NCBI GenBank assembly: GCA_030674455.1
Contig: JAUSGQ010000027.1
Location: 82,786 to 124,722, forward strand
Source of the DNA: a bacterium
GTDB taxonomy: Bacteria; Patescibacteriota; Minisyncoccia; Phycocordibacterales; UBA2100
Direction of reading: 5' to 3'
Length of the DNA stretch: 41,937 bases
Positions 18,677-29,877 of this stretch are shown here, in pieces. Within the stretch, counting starts at the first letter, position 1, and every line of letters starts with the position of its first letter. A program made the position numbers and the translations under genes. The notes under the pieces were generated by a model. That model ran no database searches, was not told the DNA's origin, and saw only the letters and a list, made by a program, of their open reading frames with translations.

Positions 18677-20245
18677 ATGGAACAATCGATAGTACAAAAG
18701 ATAGTGAACGAGATAGAGAAATATGCGCCAAACGCGGACGTGGAGCATGTGGGTCGCGTCACGTCGGTGGGCGACGGCGTTGTCTCAATCGACGGACTCT
18801 CCCGCGCTGTCATGGGTGAAATCATTCAATTTGAAGAAACTGCAGGGCGTTCACTCGCCAAAGGAATGCAATCGTCCGGCGCGCTTTATGGCCTGGTCTT
18901 GAACCTCGAGGAAGATGGCGTGCGTGCGACTATTTTGGGCGATTCGGCGCGCGTGAGCGAAGGGATGACGATAAAGTCCACCGGACGAATTCTTTCCGTG
19001 CCGTCGGGAGACGAACTTTTGGGGCGCGTTGTGAGCGCTCTGGGGGAGCCCCTAGACGGCAAAGGCCAATTTTCAAAGACAACGATGATGCCCGTTGAGA
19101 GGGATTCTTACGGGGTCATAGACAGAAAATCGGTTTCCGTTCCTTTGCAGACCGGCATCAAAGCCATCGACGCGATGATTCCGATAGGCCGCGGACAGCG
19201 CGAGCTCATAATCGGCGACCGCTCGACGGGAAAAACCACCATTGCTATAGACACGATAATCAACCAGAAATACGAACCCGCGGAGAAGCGGCCGATTTGT
19301 ATTTATGTGGCTATCGGGCAAAAGGAATCCAAGACCGCCCGCATCGTAGCCCAGCTTGCAGAAGCGGGAGCGCTGCCATACACAATCATCGTTGACGCTC
19401 CGGCTTCTGCTCCGGCGGCTCTGCAATTCCTCGCACCATACGCGGGCGTCGCGATGGGCGAATACTTTATGGACAAAGGCCGCGACGTTCTCGTAATCTA
19501 TGACGACCTTTCAAAACAGGCGACAGCGTACCGCCAGCTCTCACTCTTGCTGCGCCGACCGCCGGGCCGCGAAGCGTATCCGGGCGACATTTTCTATTTG
19601 CACTCTCGTTTGCTCGAAAGAGCCGCTCGCCTCAGCGAGAATAAGGGCGGCGGTTCGATTACCGCGCTTCCCATCATTGAAACGCAGGACGGCGATGTCG
19701 CGGCGTACATTCCGACGAACGTGATTTCGATTACCGACGGCCAGATATTCTTGGATTCCTCTCTCTTCAACAAAGGCAACCGCCCGGCAATCGACGTCGG
19801 TATTTCCGTCTCCCGCGTTGGTTCATCCGCACAGACAAAAGCGATGAAATCAGTAGCGGGAACGCTGCGCTTGGGCCTCGCGCAATTCCGCGAACTCGAA
19901 GCATTCATGCAATTTGCGCAAGATTTGGACAAAACGACAGCCGATAGAATCGAAACAGGCCGTAGAATGGTAGAGGTGATGAAGCAGAAGAATGGAGCGC
20001 CGATTCCGGTTGAAAAACAGGTCGTTGTTCTTTACGCGACCGACAAGAAATTCTTTGCCGACGTTGCGATTGCGCGCGTGAGCGAAGTTGAATCGCTCTT
20101 GCTTGAATTCGTTGATGGACAATACTCCAAAGAACTTGCGGAGATAAAAAAGACCGGCGTCATTTCGGATGAGCTGAAAACGAAATTAGACCGCGCACTT
20201 GAGGAATTCCGTCTTGCTCACAGGGAATTGTTTGCTAAGTCTTGA
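18677..20245 (+). CDS. atpA: F-type ATP synthase subunit alpha
   Basis: GDRSTGKT P-loop, [42 protein letters not shown]. Confidence 0.98.
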   Translation: MEQSIVQKIVNEIEKYAPNADVEHVGRVTSVGDGVVSIDGLSRAVMGEIIQFEETAGRSLAKGMQSSGALYGLVLNLEEDGVRATILGDSARVSEGMTIKSTGRILSVPSGDELLGRVVSALGEPLDGKGQFSKTTMMPVERDSYGVIDRKSVSVPLQTGIKAIDAMIPIGRGQRELIIGDRSTGKTTIAIDTIINQKYEPAEKRPICIYVAIGQKESKTARIVAQLAEAGALPYTIIVDAPASAPAALQFLAPYAGVAMGEYFMDKGRDVLVIYDDLSKQATAYRQLSLLLRRPPGREAYPGDIFYLHSRLLERAARLSENKGGGSITALPIIETQDGDVAAYIPTNVISITDGQIFLDSSLFNKGNRPAIDVGISVSRVGSSAQTKAMKSVAGTLRLGLAQFRELEAFMQFAQDLDKTTADRIETGRRMVEVMKQKNGAPIPVEKQVVVLYATDKKFFADVAIARVSEVESLLLEFVDGQYSKELAEIKKTGVISDELKTKLDRALEEFRLAHRELFAKS

Positions 20246-20247
20246 CT

Positions 20248-20616
20248 ATGTTTGAAGGAATCAAAGAGGCTTTCGATACCAGATTCAGATCGGCCGTTGC
20301 CGCTTACGAATCAGAACTTAGGAAGCGTTTGGCGAATGAGCAAGCTGCTCTTACTAATGCCAAGTTGCGTGGCGCTGCTGACTTTCTTACAAAGGAGGCG
20401 TTTCGAAGTGGCGATATTGAACAGATCAAATCCGCGCAGGATATAGCCCAAGAAGCAGGTAAGGTATTGGATACTGATGAACGCAGCGTTGAAGAAATTC
20501 AGCAGGCCATTAAGCTAATGACCCTTATTCTCGGAAACAAACAGCGAATTCGTGAGCTTGTTAGAGATAAGTTGGACGGTGAAAAAAGAAGACAACGTAA
20601 TGATAGTAAGAAATAG
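20248..20616 (+). CDS. Hypothetical coiled-coil protein inserted between atpA and atpG
   Basis: MFEGIKEAFDTRFRSAVAAYESELRKRLANEQAALTNAKLRG...; tightly spaced with both neighbours. Confidence 0.75.
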   Translation: MFEGIKEAFDTRFRSAVAAYESELRKRLANEQAALTNAKLRGAADFLTKEAFRSGDIEQIKSAQDIAQEAGKVLDTDERSVEEIQQAIKLMTLILGNKQRIRELVRDKLDGEKRRQRNDSKK

Positions 20617-20618
20617 TT

Positions 20619-21539
20619 ATGGCCTCCCTAAAAAGTCTCAAAGTAAAAATCTATTCCTACAAGAAAACCGGCACCGTTACAAAAGCGATGCAGGCGGTTT
20701 CGGCGGTCAAGATGCGCAAGGCGCAGGAGCGCGCGCTTTCCGGCCGGGCATACGCGGCTACTTCGCTCTCAATTCTTCAGCGCCTCTCGGGAACTTCGGA
20801 TGTGAAGCGGCACGCGCTTTTGCAAACGAGAACGGGGAAGACATGTCTTGTCATCGTCACGAGCGATAAGGGACTCGCAGGTTCCTTGAATAGCGCCGTA
20901 ATACGCAAGGCTGAAGCCGAAATATTGAGGTTAAACCTCAAGAAAGAGGATGTCATCATCATTGGGGTTGGGCGTCGGGGAGCGGAATATTTTGCTTCTC
21001 GCGGCTACGACGTGAAATTAAAGTTTGAGAACATTGCCGACGGCGTTTCAGAGGATGAAATGCGCATGGTTACCGATAAGGTCTTGAACTGGCACGAAGA
21101 AGGTGAGGTCTCCGCATGCATTGTCGCGTACACCAATTTTATTTCTACGTTCGAGCAGGAGCCGGTTGTTCGCCAAATTGTCCCGATAGACCCGGAGATG
21201 TTCGCGCTTATGGTCGCCCGCATCAGGCCAGCTAAAGGAAAATATTCTCCTGTGCCAGCGGATGAAAAAGCTGTTGCGCCAAGCGTGTACACGATAGAAC
21301 CGGATGCGGACAGCGTCTTGCGGGTACTTCTTCCGAAATTATTGAACATCGCGGTATTTCACGCGCACATTGAATCGAAAGCATCCGAACATTCCGCGCG
21401 CATGGTGGCGATGAAGAGCGCGACGGACAAGGCAAACGAAATGGCGAGCTCTTTCACGCGCACGTTTAACAAGGTGCGCCAAGCGGCCATCACGCGCGAA
21501 GTCTCCGAAATTACAAGCGGCATGGAGGCGATGAAATAA
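20619..21539 (+). CDS. atpG: F-type ATP synthase subunit gamma
   Basis: TKAMQAVSAVKMRKAQ, VTSDKGLAGSLNSAV and C-terminal ASEHSARMVAMKSATDKANEM...REVSEITSGMEAM. Confidence 0.95.
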   Translation: MASLKSLKVKIYSYKKTGTVTKAMQAVSAVKMRKAQERALSGRAYAATSLSILQRLSGTSDVKRHALLQTRTGKTCLVIVTSDKGLAGSLNSAVIRKAEAEILRLNLKKEDVIIIGVGRRGAEYFASRGYDVKLKFENIADGVSEDEMRMVTDKVLNWHEEGEVSACIVAYTNFISTFEQEPVVRQIVPIDPEMFALMVARIRPAKGKYSPVPADEKAVAPSVYTIEPDADSVLRVLLPKLLNIAVFHAHIESKASEHSARMVAMKSATDKANEMASSFTRTFNKVRQAAITREVSEITSGMEAMK

Positions 21540-21578
21540 ATTAGCTTCTAGCGACTAGCTGCTAGCTTCTAGAAAAAA

Positions 21579-21998
21579 ATGAATACAACTCAAACACGGC
21601 CGGGCGTAGGGGTAGGAGTTTGTGTTCGGAAAGACGGCAAGGTGCTTATGGGCAAACGCAAGGGCGGGCTTATGCCCGGAACATGGGCTTTTCCGGGCGG
21701 GAAATTGGACATGAACGAGGAATTGGAAGCGTGCGCTGCTCGGGAAATAAGAGAAGAGACTGGAATAGAAATCGAAAACATCCGGTTCGCCGCTTTCACA
21801 AATGACATCGCCAAGGAGGCCGGGATGCATTACCTCACATTATTTTATGTTGCCGATTGGAAAGCCGGTGAGCCGCAGGTGTTAGAGCCGGATAAATGCG
21901 AGGAGTGGAAGTGGTCTAATTGGAACGAGCTACCGCAACCGTTATTTATCTCCACTAGAAATTTAATAGATAGCGGGTATAATCCTTTTAAGATATGA
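21579..21998 (+). CDS. NUDIX hydrolase (MutT-like) inserted between atpG and atpD
   Basis: GGKLDMNEELEACAAREIREETGIE Nudix box. Confidence 0.9.
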   Translation: MNTTQTRPGVGVGVCVRKDGKVLMGKRKGGLMPGTWAFPGGKLDMNEELEACAAREIREETGIEIENIRFAAFTNDIAKEAGMHYLTLFYVADWKAGEPQVLEPDKCEEWKWSNWNELPQPLFISTRNLIDSGYNPFKI

Positions 21999-22396
21999 AC
22001 ACCGTCGCCAGATCAGTGATATATATTTTGGCTGTGATATGTGGCGATGCAATCGCTATTTATTTCTTCCCAGATCTTGCAGACCCCAGTCGGTGGATTA
22101 TAGATATATTTCTAATAATAGTATTGGAATTACTTATTTTCCCTAACAATTCCTTGTTTAAGCGCATTTTCTCCGGCAATATCTCCAATGTAAAGATGTC
22201 TGGAATAGGACAGATGTCCATTACACCGGTCATGGGAATTTCTGTGGTCGCCGCAATTCTATCGGGAGTGATAATTCAGATTAATCTTTTTCCAGAAATC
22301 GCTAATCTTCCAGGACTATTGGGCAATTTGGGCGCTCTCGCACTTCCTTTGGTGTTTTTGAGTGTCGTTCTAACTTATTATCAAAAGAAACAATAG
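21995..22396 (+). CDS. Hypothetical multi-pass membrane protein
   Basis: Several hydrophobic stretches; overlaps the NUDIX stop by 4 nt; immediately upstream of atpD. Confidence 0.7.
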   Translation: MNTVARSVIYILAVICGDAIAIYFFPDLADPSRWIIDIFLIIVLELLIFPNNSLFKRIFSGNISNVKMSGIGQMSITPVMGISVVAAILSGVIIQINLFPEIANLPGLLGNLGALALPLVFLSVVLTYYQKKQ

Positions 22397-23767
<1,371 letters not shown>

Positions 23768-23768
23768 G

Positions 23769-24228
23769 TCCCAATCTGCAAATGATGCGAATGCTACGAA
23801 TGGCTACGAATATACGAGATTGCTCATTTGTAGTTATTTGTAGATTGGAATAAATTCGTAGATTGGAACACATATATGAGCGAAAAGACTTTTCATCTCA
23901 TCATCTCAAGCGTGGGCGAGACGCATTTTGACGGCGAGGCAGTTTCGGCGACTGTGCCCGGCTCGGAGGGAGAGCTTACCGTGCTTGCGCATCATGAACC
24001 GTTCGTCACCGCTCTGCGAACCGGCTCCATTGTCGTGCGTCTTCCGGGCGGAGAAACAAAAAAATTTCCAAATTCAAACGGCATTCTTGAATTTTCCGGC
24101 AACAAGGCAGTCGTACTACTGTAGAGTCCCAATCTGCAAATACATCCCAATCTACAAATATCTACGAATAAGGGATTCTTACATTTGTAGACATTCGTAG
24201 CATTCGTATCATTTGCAGATTGGAACTT
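23769..24228. repeat. Inverted AATCTGCAAATGAT/ATTTGTAGATTGG-type repeats bracketing atpC
   Basis: CAATCTGCAAATGATGCGAATGCTACGAATG near 23771 is the near reverse complement of CATTCGTAGCATTCGTATCATTTGCAGATTG near 24191-24221; additional partial copies at both sides. Confidence 0.8.
23876..24124 (+). CDS. atpC: F-type ATP synthase subunit epsilon, beta-sandwich domain only
   Basis: FHLIISSVGETHFDGEAVSATVPGSEGELTVLAHHEPFVTALRTGSIVVR...; 82 aa, no C-terminal helical domain. Confidence 0.9.
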   Translation: MSEKTFHLIISSVGETHFDGEAVSATVPGSEGELTVLAHHEPFVTALRTGSIVVRLPGGETKKFPNSNGILEFSGNKAVVLL

Positions 24229-24552
24229 ATGAAAAGATTTCAGAGGAAAATAGAAGATTTTACATGCGAACATTGTGGTGAAAAGATTATAGGCGATGGT
24301 TACACCAACCATTGCCCGCATTGTCTCTGGAGCAAGCATGTCGACGTAAATCCGGGCGACAGAGGAAGTGCATGCGGCGGCATGATGAAGCCGGTGCGTA
24401 TTGAAGGCACGGTTGCCGCATATTTCATCATTCATAAATGCATTAAATGCGGAGTTGAGCGCCGGAACATCTTTGGTAAGAAAGACAGTATTGAAGCGAT
24501 GCTTGATATTGCAAAAAATTCTGCTGACGAAATTGCGAAACGAGCGACATGA
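24229..24552 (+). CDS. RNHCP-domain zinc-ribbon protein
   Basis: FTCEHCGEKI...YTNHCPHCLWSKHVDVNPGDRGSACGGMMKPV and HKCIKCGVERRN. Confidence 0.85.
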   Translation: MKRFQRKIEDFTCEHCGEKIIGDGYTNHCPHCLWSKHVDVNPGDRGSACGGMMKPVRIEGTVAAYFIIHKCIKCGVERRNIFGKKDSIEAMLDIAKNSADEIAKRAT

Positions 24553-24599
24553 AAAAATCGTTTGCGCGAAGGTGATGCTTATGCCATCATTATCTTTGT

Positions 24600-25229
24600 A
24601 TGGCAAATGGAAAAGGCGGGAATGGATTACGAGGCGGGCACGTGCCGTATGGCGACAGATATGGATATCAGACAAACGGAGAAACAATCTCGCACTATTA
24701 CGGTGATTTTGTGAGGGACCTGTTCCTCGGGGCTGCAGTAGTGATGCTTTTTGCATCGCCGTTTTATGCCGATTCCATCGAAGACCAATTCGCGTACGTT
24801 GTCATGGGCGCGCTCGTTCTCGTTTGCCTCGCTGCTCTCACGAACCCGTGGAAACGCTCGATAATGATTGCAAACGGAATAGCCTCCGGTGCCGGCATGT
24901 TTATTTACCAAATGTGGGCTCTCGGCGGCTACGGAACGATCAGCCCCATCGCTTTCGTTCTGCGGGAAGCCATTTCCATAATCTTTATATTCGCCCTTTA
25001 CTTCAGTATGAAAACCATTCGTGCAATGTTTTTGCATCAGATAGGGAAGCGTGCTTCGCCAGACGAGTTTAGAGATGCCGAAGATATAGCCAGAGTATCG
25101 AGCGACTCGGAAATCGCAGAGCCTGAAGACACGGTATCGAAATTAAAGCATGCGTTCGACGAGGGGCAAATCGATGATGACGACGAAACGCCCCCGCATC
25201 GGCCCACATTCTGGGAAAAAACCGGCTAG
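24600..25229 (+). CDS. Hypothetical membrane protein with acidic C-terminal tail
   Basis: Four to five hydrophobic segments then acidic tail EPEDTVSKLKHAFDEGQIDDDDE. Confidence 0.65.
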   Translation: MANGKGGNGLRGGHVPYGDRYGYQTNGETISHYYGDFVRDLFLGAAVVMLFASPFYADSIEDQFAYVVMGALVLVCLAALTNPWKRSIMIANGIASGAGMFIYQMWALGGYGTISPIAFVLREAISIIFIFALYFSMKTIRAMFLHQIGKRASPDEFRDAEDIARVSSDSEIAEPEDTVSKLKHAFDEGQIDDDDETPPHRPTFWEKTG

Positions 25230-25244
25230 TATGCCTAAAAACCC

Positions 25245-25289
25245 CACGATATCTACTCCAAGGGTAGTCCTTGGAGTAGATAATCGTGT
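25245..25289. repeat. REP-like hairpin 5' of the RAYT gene (loop GTAGT)
   Basis: CACGATATCTACTCCAAGG-GTAGT-CCTTGGAGTAGATAATCGTG, one bulged base. Confidence 0.95.
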
Positions 25290-25301
25290 ATTATAAAAGC
25301 G

Positions 25302-25973
25302 ATGCAAAGAAAATTTGACTTTGAGGTAGGTGAGTGCTACCACATTTTCAATCGAGGGGTAGAAAAACGGGCAATATTCCAGCAAGACAGTGACTGGGTT
25401 CGATTTCAGGATTTGTTATATCTCGCAAACGGAGATAAGCCGCTGATATTCAAACTGTTCCAAGGACTACCCTTGGAACAGGAGAGAGGGAACATGCATG
25501 CGAGCATTATTGCTTACTCGCTTATGCCGAATCATTTTCACATGATTGGACGGGAGGATAAAGAAGCTGGACTTAGTAGGTTGATGGGTAAACTATCAAC
25601 ATCGTACTCCATGTATTTCAATGTGAAGTATGAAAGAAGCGGGCATCTATTATGTCACCCCTTCCGCGCGCGGCACATAGACAGCGACGACTATTTGCGT
25701 TGGGTGTTATCGTATGTGCATCTGAATCCGCTCGATATCATGGATCCAGGATGGTTGAAGAGGGGGAGCATTGACTGCAACAAGGCCGTGAAATTTCTTC
25801 AATCCTTCGCGTTCTCAAGTTATCCCGATTATTTTCTCGAGGAACGAAAAGTTACGAAAATCATTAATAAAAGTGCATTACCGATAGAAATAGATGAGTT
25901 AGAAAGTGTCGAGGAAATGCTAAAGGAGCTAAGGGATCCGCCGGAAAGCTCCCCACTAACATTCCAAGGGTAG
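25302..25973 (+). mobile_element. REP-associated tyrosine transposase (RAYT, Y1/HUH family)
   Basis: YHIFNRGVEKRAIFQ, SLMPNHFHMIGRE (HUH-like), YVHLNPLDI; flanked by REP-like palindromes. Confidence 0.9.
25455..25481. repeat. REP-like palindrome inside the RAYT coding sequence (loop ACTAC)
   Basis: CTGTTCCAAGG-ACTAC-CCTTGGAACAG, perfect 11-nt arms. Confidence 0.95.
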
Positions 25974-26003
25974 TCCTTGGAGTCCAAGGACTACCCTTGG
26001 AAT
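25961..26003. repeat. Double inverted REP-like unit (BIME-like) at RAYT 3' end
   Basis: ATTCCAAGGGTAGTCCTTGG-AGT-CCAAGGACTACCCTTGGAAT: perfect 20-nt arms, each arm itself a mini hairpin; contains the RAYT stop codon. Confidence 0.95.
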
Positions 26004-26137
26004 TGACATATAGACTCGGAGCCGTCTTCATGATGTTTCCATGATTCATCGAATTTAAAGGGTCACAATGCTTAACTTTACAGGTGTCTCCGTGTAGTCA
26101 ACGGTGGCACGATTAATGGATAACCACTTAAACATTT

Positions 26138-27508
26138 ATGAGAATAGGAACAATTAACGCGCGTACCTTTGCGGCGCTTACGTTGGCATTTTTTGCGGCG
26201 GCAGCGGCAATAGGGTACAGCTCATTTGTCTCTGCGGCAGCCGGTGGTCCTACGGTTGTACTTTCGAGTACAAGCGCAACGACAACAAACGCAGCTGCGA
26301 TTGCGGTCACAGCTTCGTTTTCGGAACCCGTCAGCGGATTTGCGACGACAAGCGTCAGCGCTACTAACGCGACCGTCACCAATCTAGCAGGAACAAGCAC
26401 GAGCTTCACCTTCGATGTGAACCCCACGGCTGATGGTGCAGTGACAGTGCAAATCCCGGCAGATGCGGTGATGTCGGTTGCAACCAGTACCGGTAATCAG
26501 GCGTCTAACATCCTCTCGTTCACTTCCGACATGGCTGCGCCGATAATTTCGAGCGTGGGAGTAGTGGCGAATGCCACTTCAACGACCATCACTTGGAATA
26601 CGAACGAGCCGGCAACGGACCAAGTTGCCTATGGCACAACAGCGAGCTATACGGCTTCTTCCACATTGGTAAGCACTACAAGCACCTCGCATTCTGCAAC
26701 GCTTATCGGACTCTCGGCATCCACGACGTATCACTACCAGATACAGTCGGCGGACGCCGCGGGCAACATGGCAACGACATCGGACTCGACATTCACAACT
26801 GCCGCTCCGGCAGCTGTGGCGCCCGTAATTACAAATGTGTCGGCAACTGCGACCGGCACTACGACAGCTACGGTAACGTGGAACACCGATGTTGCGGCGA
26901 CAAGCCGGGTATACTACGGCACATCGGCTGCTCTCGGGTCTGTAACGGCGCTTAGTACTTCTGCCACCACATCGCACTCGGTAGGTCTAACGGGACTTAC
27001 TGAAGCCACGCTCTACCACTACAAGGTGGAATCAATCGGCGCGGGCGGCACGGCAACTTCATCGGACAATGTGTTCACAAGCGGCTCGACTGCAAGTTCA
27101 ACTCCTCTCGCTGTGACCAGCGTTGATACCGTGAGTTCGACCGCTACCGCGGACGGCACGTTCGCGAATGGCTGGACATGGGTCCTGCACTTCGTCGTCC
27201 CGTCCAATGAACCCTTCTTGCGACTGAAGTTTGCGGACTTCACGACGACATCTTCTTCAAGCACTATTCCGATAGCGAATAACGTGCGCTACTTCTCTCC
27301 GCAATCCTCGAACGCAGCATCGAGCGCCTCGGCAATAGTTGAGACCAACAACAACTACGGAACAGCTCTCATCCTTACGGGCGACACCTCGACTTCTACA
27401 GCGGGACTGCAAATAGATGTGACGGTTCAAGCGGCGGTGCCGGTGAGAACGACTCCCGGAGTCTACAGCACCATCTTTGGTGCGCTTTCAACCACAACGG
27501 CACAGTAG
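26138..27508 (+). CDS. Secreted surface protein with repeated Fn3/PAP-like domains
   Basis: Signal-like N-terminus; two repeats of PVI(T/S)(N/S)V...A(T/S)(G/S)TT..(V/I)TWNT(D/N)...YGT...LTGLT..T.YHY(K/Q). Confidence 0.8.
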   Translation: MRIGTINARTFAALTLAFFAAAAAIGYSSFVSAAAGGPTVVLSSTSATTTNAAAIAVTASFSEPVSGFATTSVSATNATVTNLAGTSTSFTFDVNPTADGAVTVQIPADAVMSVATSTGNQASNILSFTSDMAAPIISSVGVVANATSTTITWNTNEPATDQVAYGTTASYTASSTLVSTTSTSHSATLIGLSASTTYHYQIQSADAAGNMATTSDSTFTTAAPAAVAPVITNVSATATGTTTATVTWNTDVAATSRVYYGTSAALGSVTALSTSATTSHSVGLTGLTEATLYHYKVESIGAGGTATSSDNVFTSGSTASSTPLAVTSVDTVSSTATADGTFANGWTWVLHFVVPSNEPFLRLKFADFTTTSSSSTIPIANNVRYFSPQSSNAASSASAIVETNNNYGTALILTGDTSTSTAGLQIDVTVQAAVPVRTTPGVYSTIFGALSTTTAQ

Positions 27509-27542
27509 GCCGATTATCAACCGTAAGTAAAAACACATCACC

Positions 27543-28226
27543 ATGAATTCTAAATTACTCATTCCTACAGTCGCGATGACGCTGGCACTCGCCACAACGG
27601 CATTCGCTGCGGAAATAACGGGAACGCTTACGGCTGGTGCGGGAACAAGCTCCGTGGGAGGGACAGTTACTGCCCCTCCCACGGCCTCTCCTGCTCCCGG
27701 CACGTACTCAAACTTCATTTCCGTGACCCTTACATCGCCCGGTTCCTCATCAATTCGGTACACGATCAATGGGTCAACACCGACATGCGCGGGCGGTGGA
27801 TTGCTCTACACTAGTCCTGTTGCAGTCATACAGACGCTCACCATGCAGGCAGTCTCCTGCTACTCAAGCGGAGCCAGTTCTAACGTCGGCTTATCCGCAT
27901 ACGTAATCAACGCCGGCTCTCTTGGCGGCACAGTTGTTGCGCCTGCAACTGGAGGCGGTAGTACTGGCGGCACCGGCGGTACTGGTGGCGGAGGTGGCGG
28001 AGGTGCAGGCAGCTACTTGAACAGCAGCATGACTGGCGCAGGTACCGTTACGGGCGGAACGCCTTCTGGCGGCGGTGCAGTGCTTGGTACTACAACCGCG
28101 ACACCGAACCTTCCGAGTACCGGCGAGGGAGGTAACGTACATGAGAATTTGCTCATCCTAACCCTTGCCGCACTGGCAGCTCTCGGTGGAGCAATAGGAT
28201 ACCGCAGGTATCGCGCTTCTGTTTGA
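27543..28226 (+). CDS. LPSTG-anchored surface protein with chitobiase C-terminal-like domain and Gly-rich linker
   Basis: Signal peptide; PAPGTYSNFISVTLTSPGSSSIRYTINGSTPTC...LLYTSPVAVIQTLTMQAVS; PNLPSTGEGG then TM and RRYRASV tail. Confidence 0.85.
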   Translation: MNSKLLIPTVAMTLALATTAFAAEITGTLTAGAGTSSVGGTVTAPPTASPAPGTYSNFISVTLTSPGSSSIRYTINGSTPTCAGGGLLYTSPVAVIQTLTMQAVSCYSSGASSNVGLSAYVINAGSLGGTVVAPATGGGSTGGTGGTGGGGGGGAGSYLNSSMTGAGTVTGGTPSGGGAVLGTTTATPNLPSTGEGGNVHENLLILTLAALAALGGAIGYRRYRASV

Positions 28227-28293
28227 CTGAAGTCAAACAAGCGTTAGGAATTAAAAAACCAAAATGCGATGAGGCGTCGCCTCATCGCATTTT
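28221..28293. terminator. Strong bidirectional hairpins between convergent genes
   Basis: GTTTGACT-GA-AGTCAAAC and AAAATGCGATGAGGCG-T-CGCCTCATCGCATTTT. Confidence 0.85.
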
Positions 28294-28304
28294 GCTGGTA
28301 CAGA

Positions 28305-28922
28305 TTAGGGCTTCCCGGTAGCGGCAATCGGAGCTTTTGCCTTGGGACGCGACGTAACAACCTTCTTCGACGGAACGTTCTTCTTTGCAACTGTTGGCGC
28401 GGGCGCGGCAAAGAACTGGACCACGAACGTCGTCGATTTCCCGTTGTAGATTCCCTGTGCGATGCCGATGCCCATTTTGGTATATTTTGTATTCAGAAGA
28501 TTCTTTCGGTGCGAAGGAGAATTCATCCAGGCGCGCTCAATGCTGTCTGCGCTGTTAAAATCCATTGCGAGATTCTCTCCTGCGCTCGTATAGTAATATC
28601 CAGCGGAAGTGAACCATTTCCACGGCTGCGACCCATCAGGAGCGGTATGTGAGAAATATCCGCGAGCCGCCATGTCATCTGCTTTCTTCTGCGCGGCAAG
28701 GTTTAGCAAAGCGTCTTCGGCGACCGGTTTTGCTCCGTTTCCAGCGCGGTCTGCGTTAACCAAAGCGATGAATTCAGATGTGCGCAGTGGGGAATTGATG
28801 GTCTGCGCCGCCCCATACAGAGGCGCGCAGAGGGTGATAATAAAAAAAATCGCCAGTGCGATTGGAGCGAGAAGGGAAGATATGTCCCTTGTCTTTCTTA
28901 ATGCCATCTTCACACAGTCCAC
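28305..28922 (-). CDS. CAP (SCP/PR1-like) domain secreted protein
   Basis: FIALVNADRAGNGAKPVAEDALLNLAAQKKADDMAARGYFSHTAPDG...AGENLAMDFNSADSIERAWMNSPSHRKNLLNTKYTKMGIGIAQG. Confidence 0.9.
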   Translation of the reverse strand: MDCVKMALRKTRDISSLLAPIALAIFFIITLCAPLYGAAQTINSPLRTSEFIALVNADRAGNGAKPVAEDALLNLAAQKKADDMAARGYFSHTAPDGSQPWKWFTSAGYYYTSAGENLAMDFNSADSIERAWMNSPSHRKNLLNTKYTKMGIGIAQGIYNGKSTTFVVQFFAAPAPTVAKKNVPSKKVVTSRPKAKAPIAATGKP

Positions 28923-28968
28923 TCTACAGGACTATGGCGCGAGGGGAGGTGTGGAAAACTCTTTTAAT

Positions 28969-29589
28969 TCATGAAGACTCTACATATTTTGTATAGACGA
29001 CGATGCGCAGACTGTAGGTGCGCTTGCTTTTTATCCAGTCTCCGGAGCAGGTAATTAGATTTAGCCAAGCCGCGTCTTCTCGTTCAAATACGAGCTCCTT
29101 CGGAGCTTCCTCGTACGGGTACGAACGAACGTCTACAACGACAAAACGAAGCCGCGCGCCGTCCTTTGTCGTTACGAATACATCCGCTCCCGTCTTGATT
29201 TCTCCCAATCGATTAAAAACTGCCGGAAGTCCTAATCCATTGTCCACATGCCCGTCAATGACGGCGCTTCCGCGCTGCCCCGGTACGGGACCGTATTTAT
29301 ACCAACCCACATCGCGAAAATTGCTCGGTACGGCCATTTCTTTTCGTCCGTTGATGCCCACATATTGGACTTTTGCATCAATTCCAAGTGAAGGGATTTC
29401 CAGGTGTACCGGCTTCTCGGCAGTAGATGCTACGGCTATCTCCGGCAATGAGCCCATAGCGACAAGATCGGGGGAATAATAAACGGCGCGAACTACTGTG
29501 TATGCAAAAATCGCCGCTCCAAATACGGCTACCATCGCGAACGCACTTGTTATAAAACGCGAACGCATAAATCGTGTTGGTTTCGGCAA
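28969..29589 (-). CDS. Sortase (class D/E/F-like)
   Basis: LEIPSLGIDAKVQYVGIN, GSAVIDGHVDN (catalytic His region), LNLITCSGDW (catalytic Cys), SLRIVVYTKYV (Arg). Confidence 0.88.
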   Translation of the reverse strand: MPKPTRFMRSRFITSAFAMVAVFGAAIFAYTVVRAVYYSPDLVAMGSLPEIAVASTAEKPVHLEIPSLGIDAKVQYVGINGRKEMAVPSNFRDVGWYKYGPVPGQRGSAVIDGHVDNGLGLPAVFNRLGEIKTGADVFVTTKDGARLRFVVVDVRSYPYEEAPKELVFEREDAAWLNLITCSGDWIKSKRTYSLRIVVYTKYVESS

Positions 29590-29624
29590 TCCCCGGCTAG
29601 ACGACCTAGCCGGGGTAGGAATTA

Positions 29625-29774
29625 TTAACCGCTTACTGGGATGTTGGCCTCTTTGGTCTTTGCATCCTGCGAACCGGGTTTATTCTCCGGCTTGCGATCA
29701 TTCCCTTTATCTTCTTGGCGATCGTCCTTTCGTTCAATGTCTTTCTTGTCGCCATCTCCATATTCTTGGTTCAT
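29625..29774 (-). CDS. Small highly charged hypothetical protein
   Basis: MNQEYGDGDKKDIERKDDRQEDKGNDRKPENKPGSQDAKTKEANIPVSG; low-complexity, so uncertain. Confidence 0.35.
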   Translation of the reverse strand: MNQEYGDGDKKDIERKDDRQEDKGNDRKPENKPGSQDAKTKEANIPVSG

Positions 29775-29877
29775 AAGCCTTTGTTTTGTTGTGAATAATG
29801 CGGATAATGATCGACCAATGTAGAAGTTTAAATCGGATGAGATGAAAATTGGCTGAATACTCGCCCTAGATGAACCG

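Noticed and set aside
26579-26977. Cys/Arg-rich 132 aa minus-strand ORF
   Set aside because: Antisense of the Fn3-like protein, composition is an artefact.
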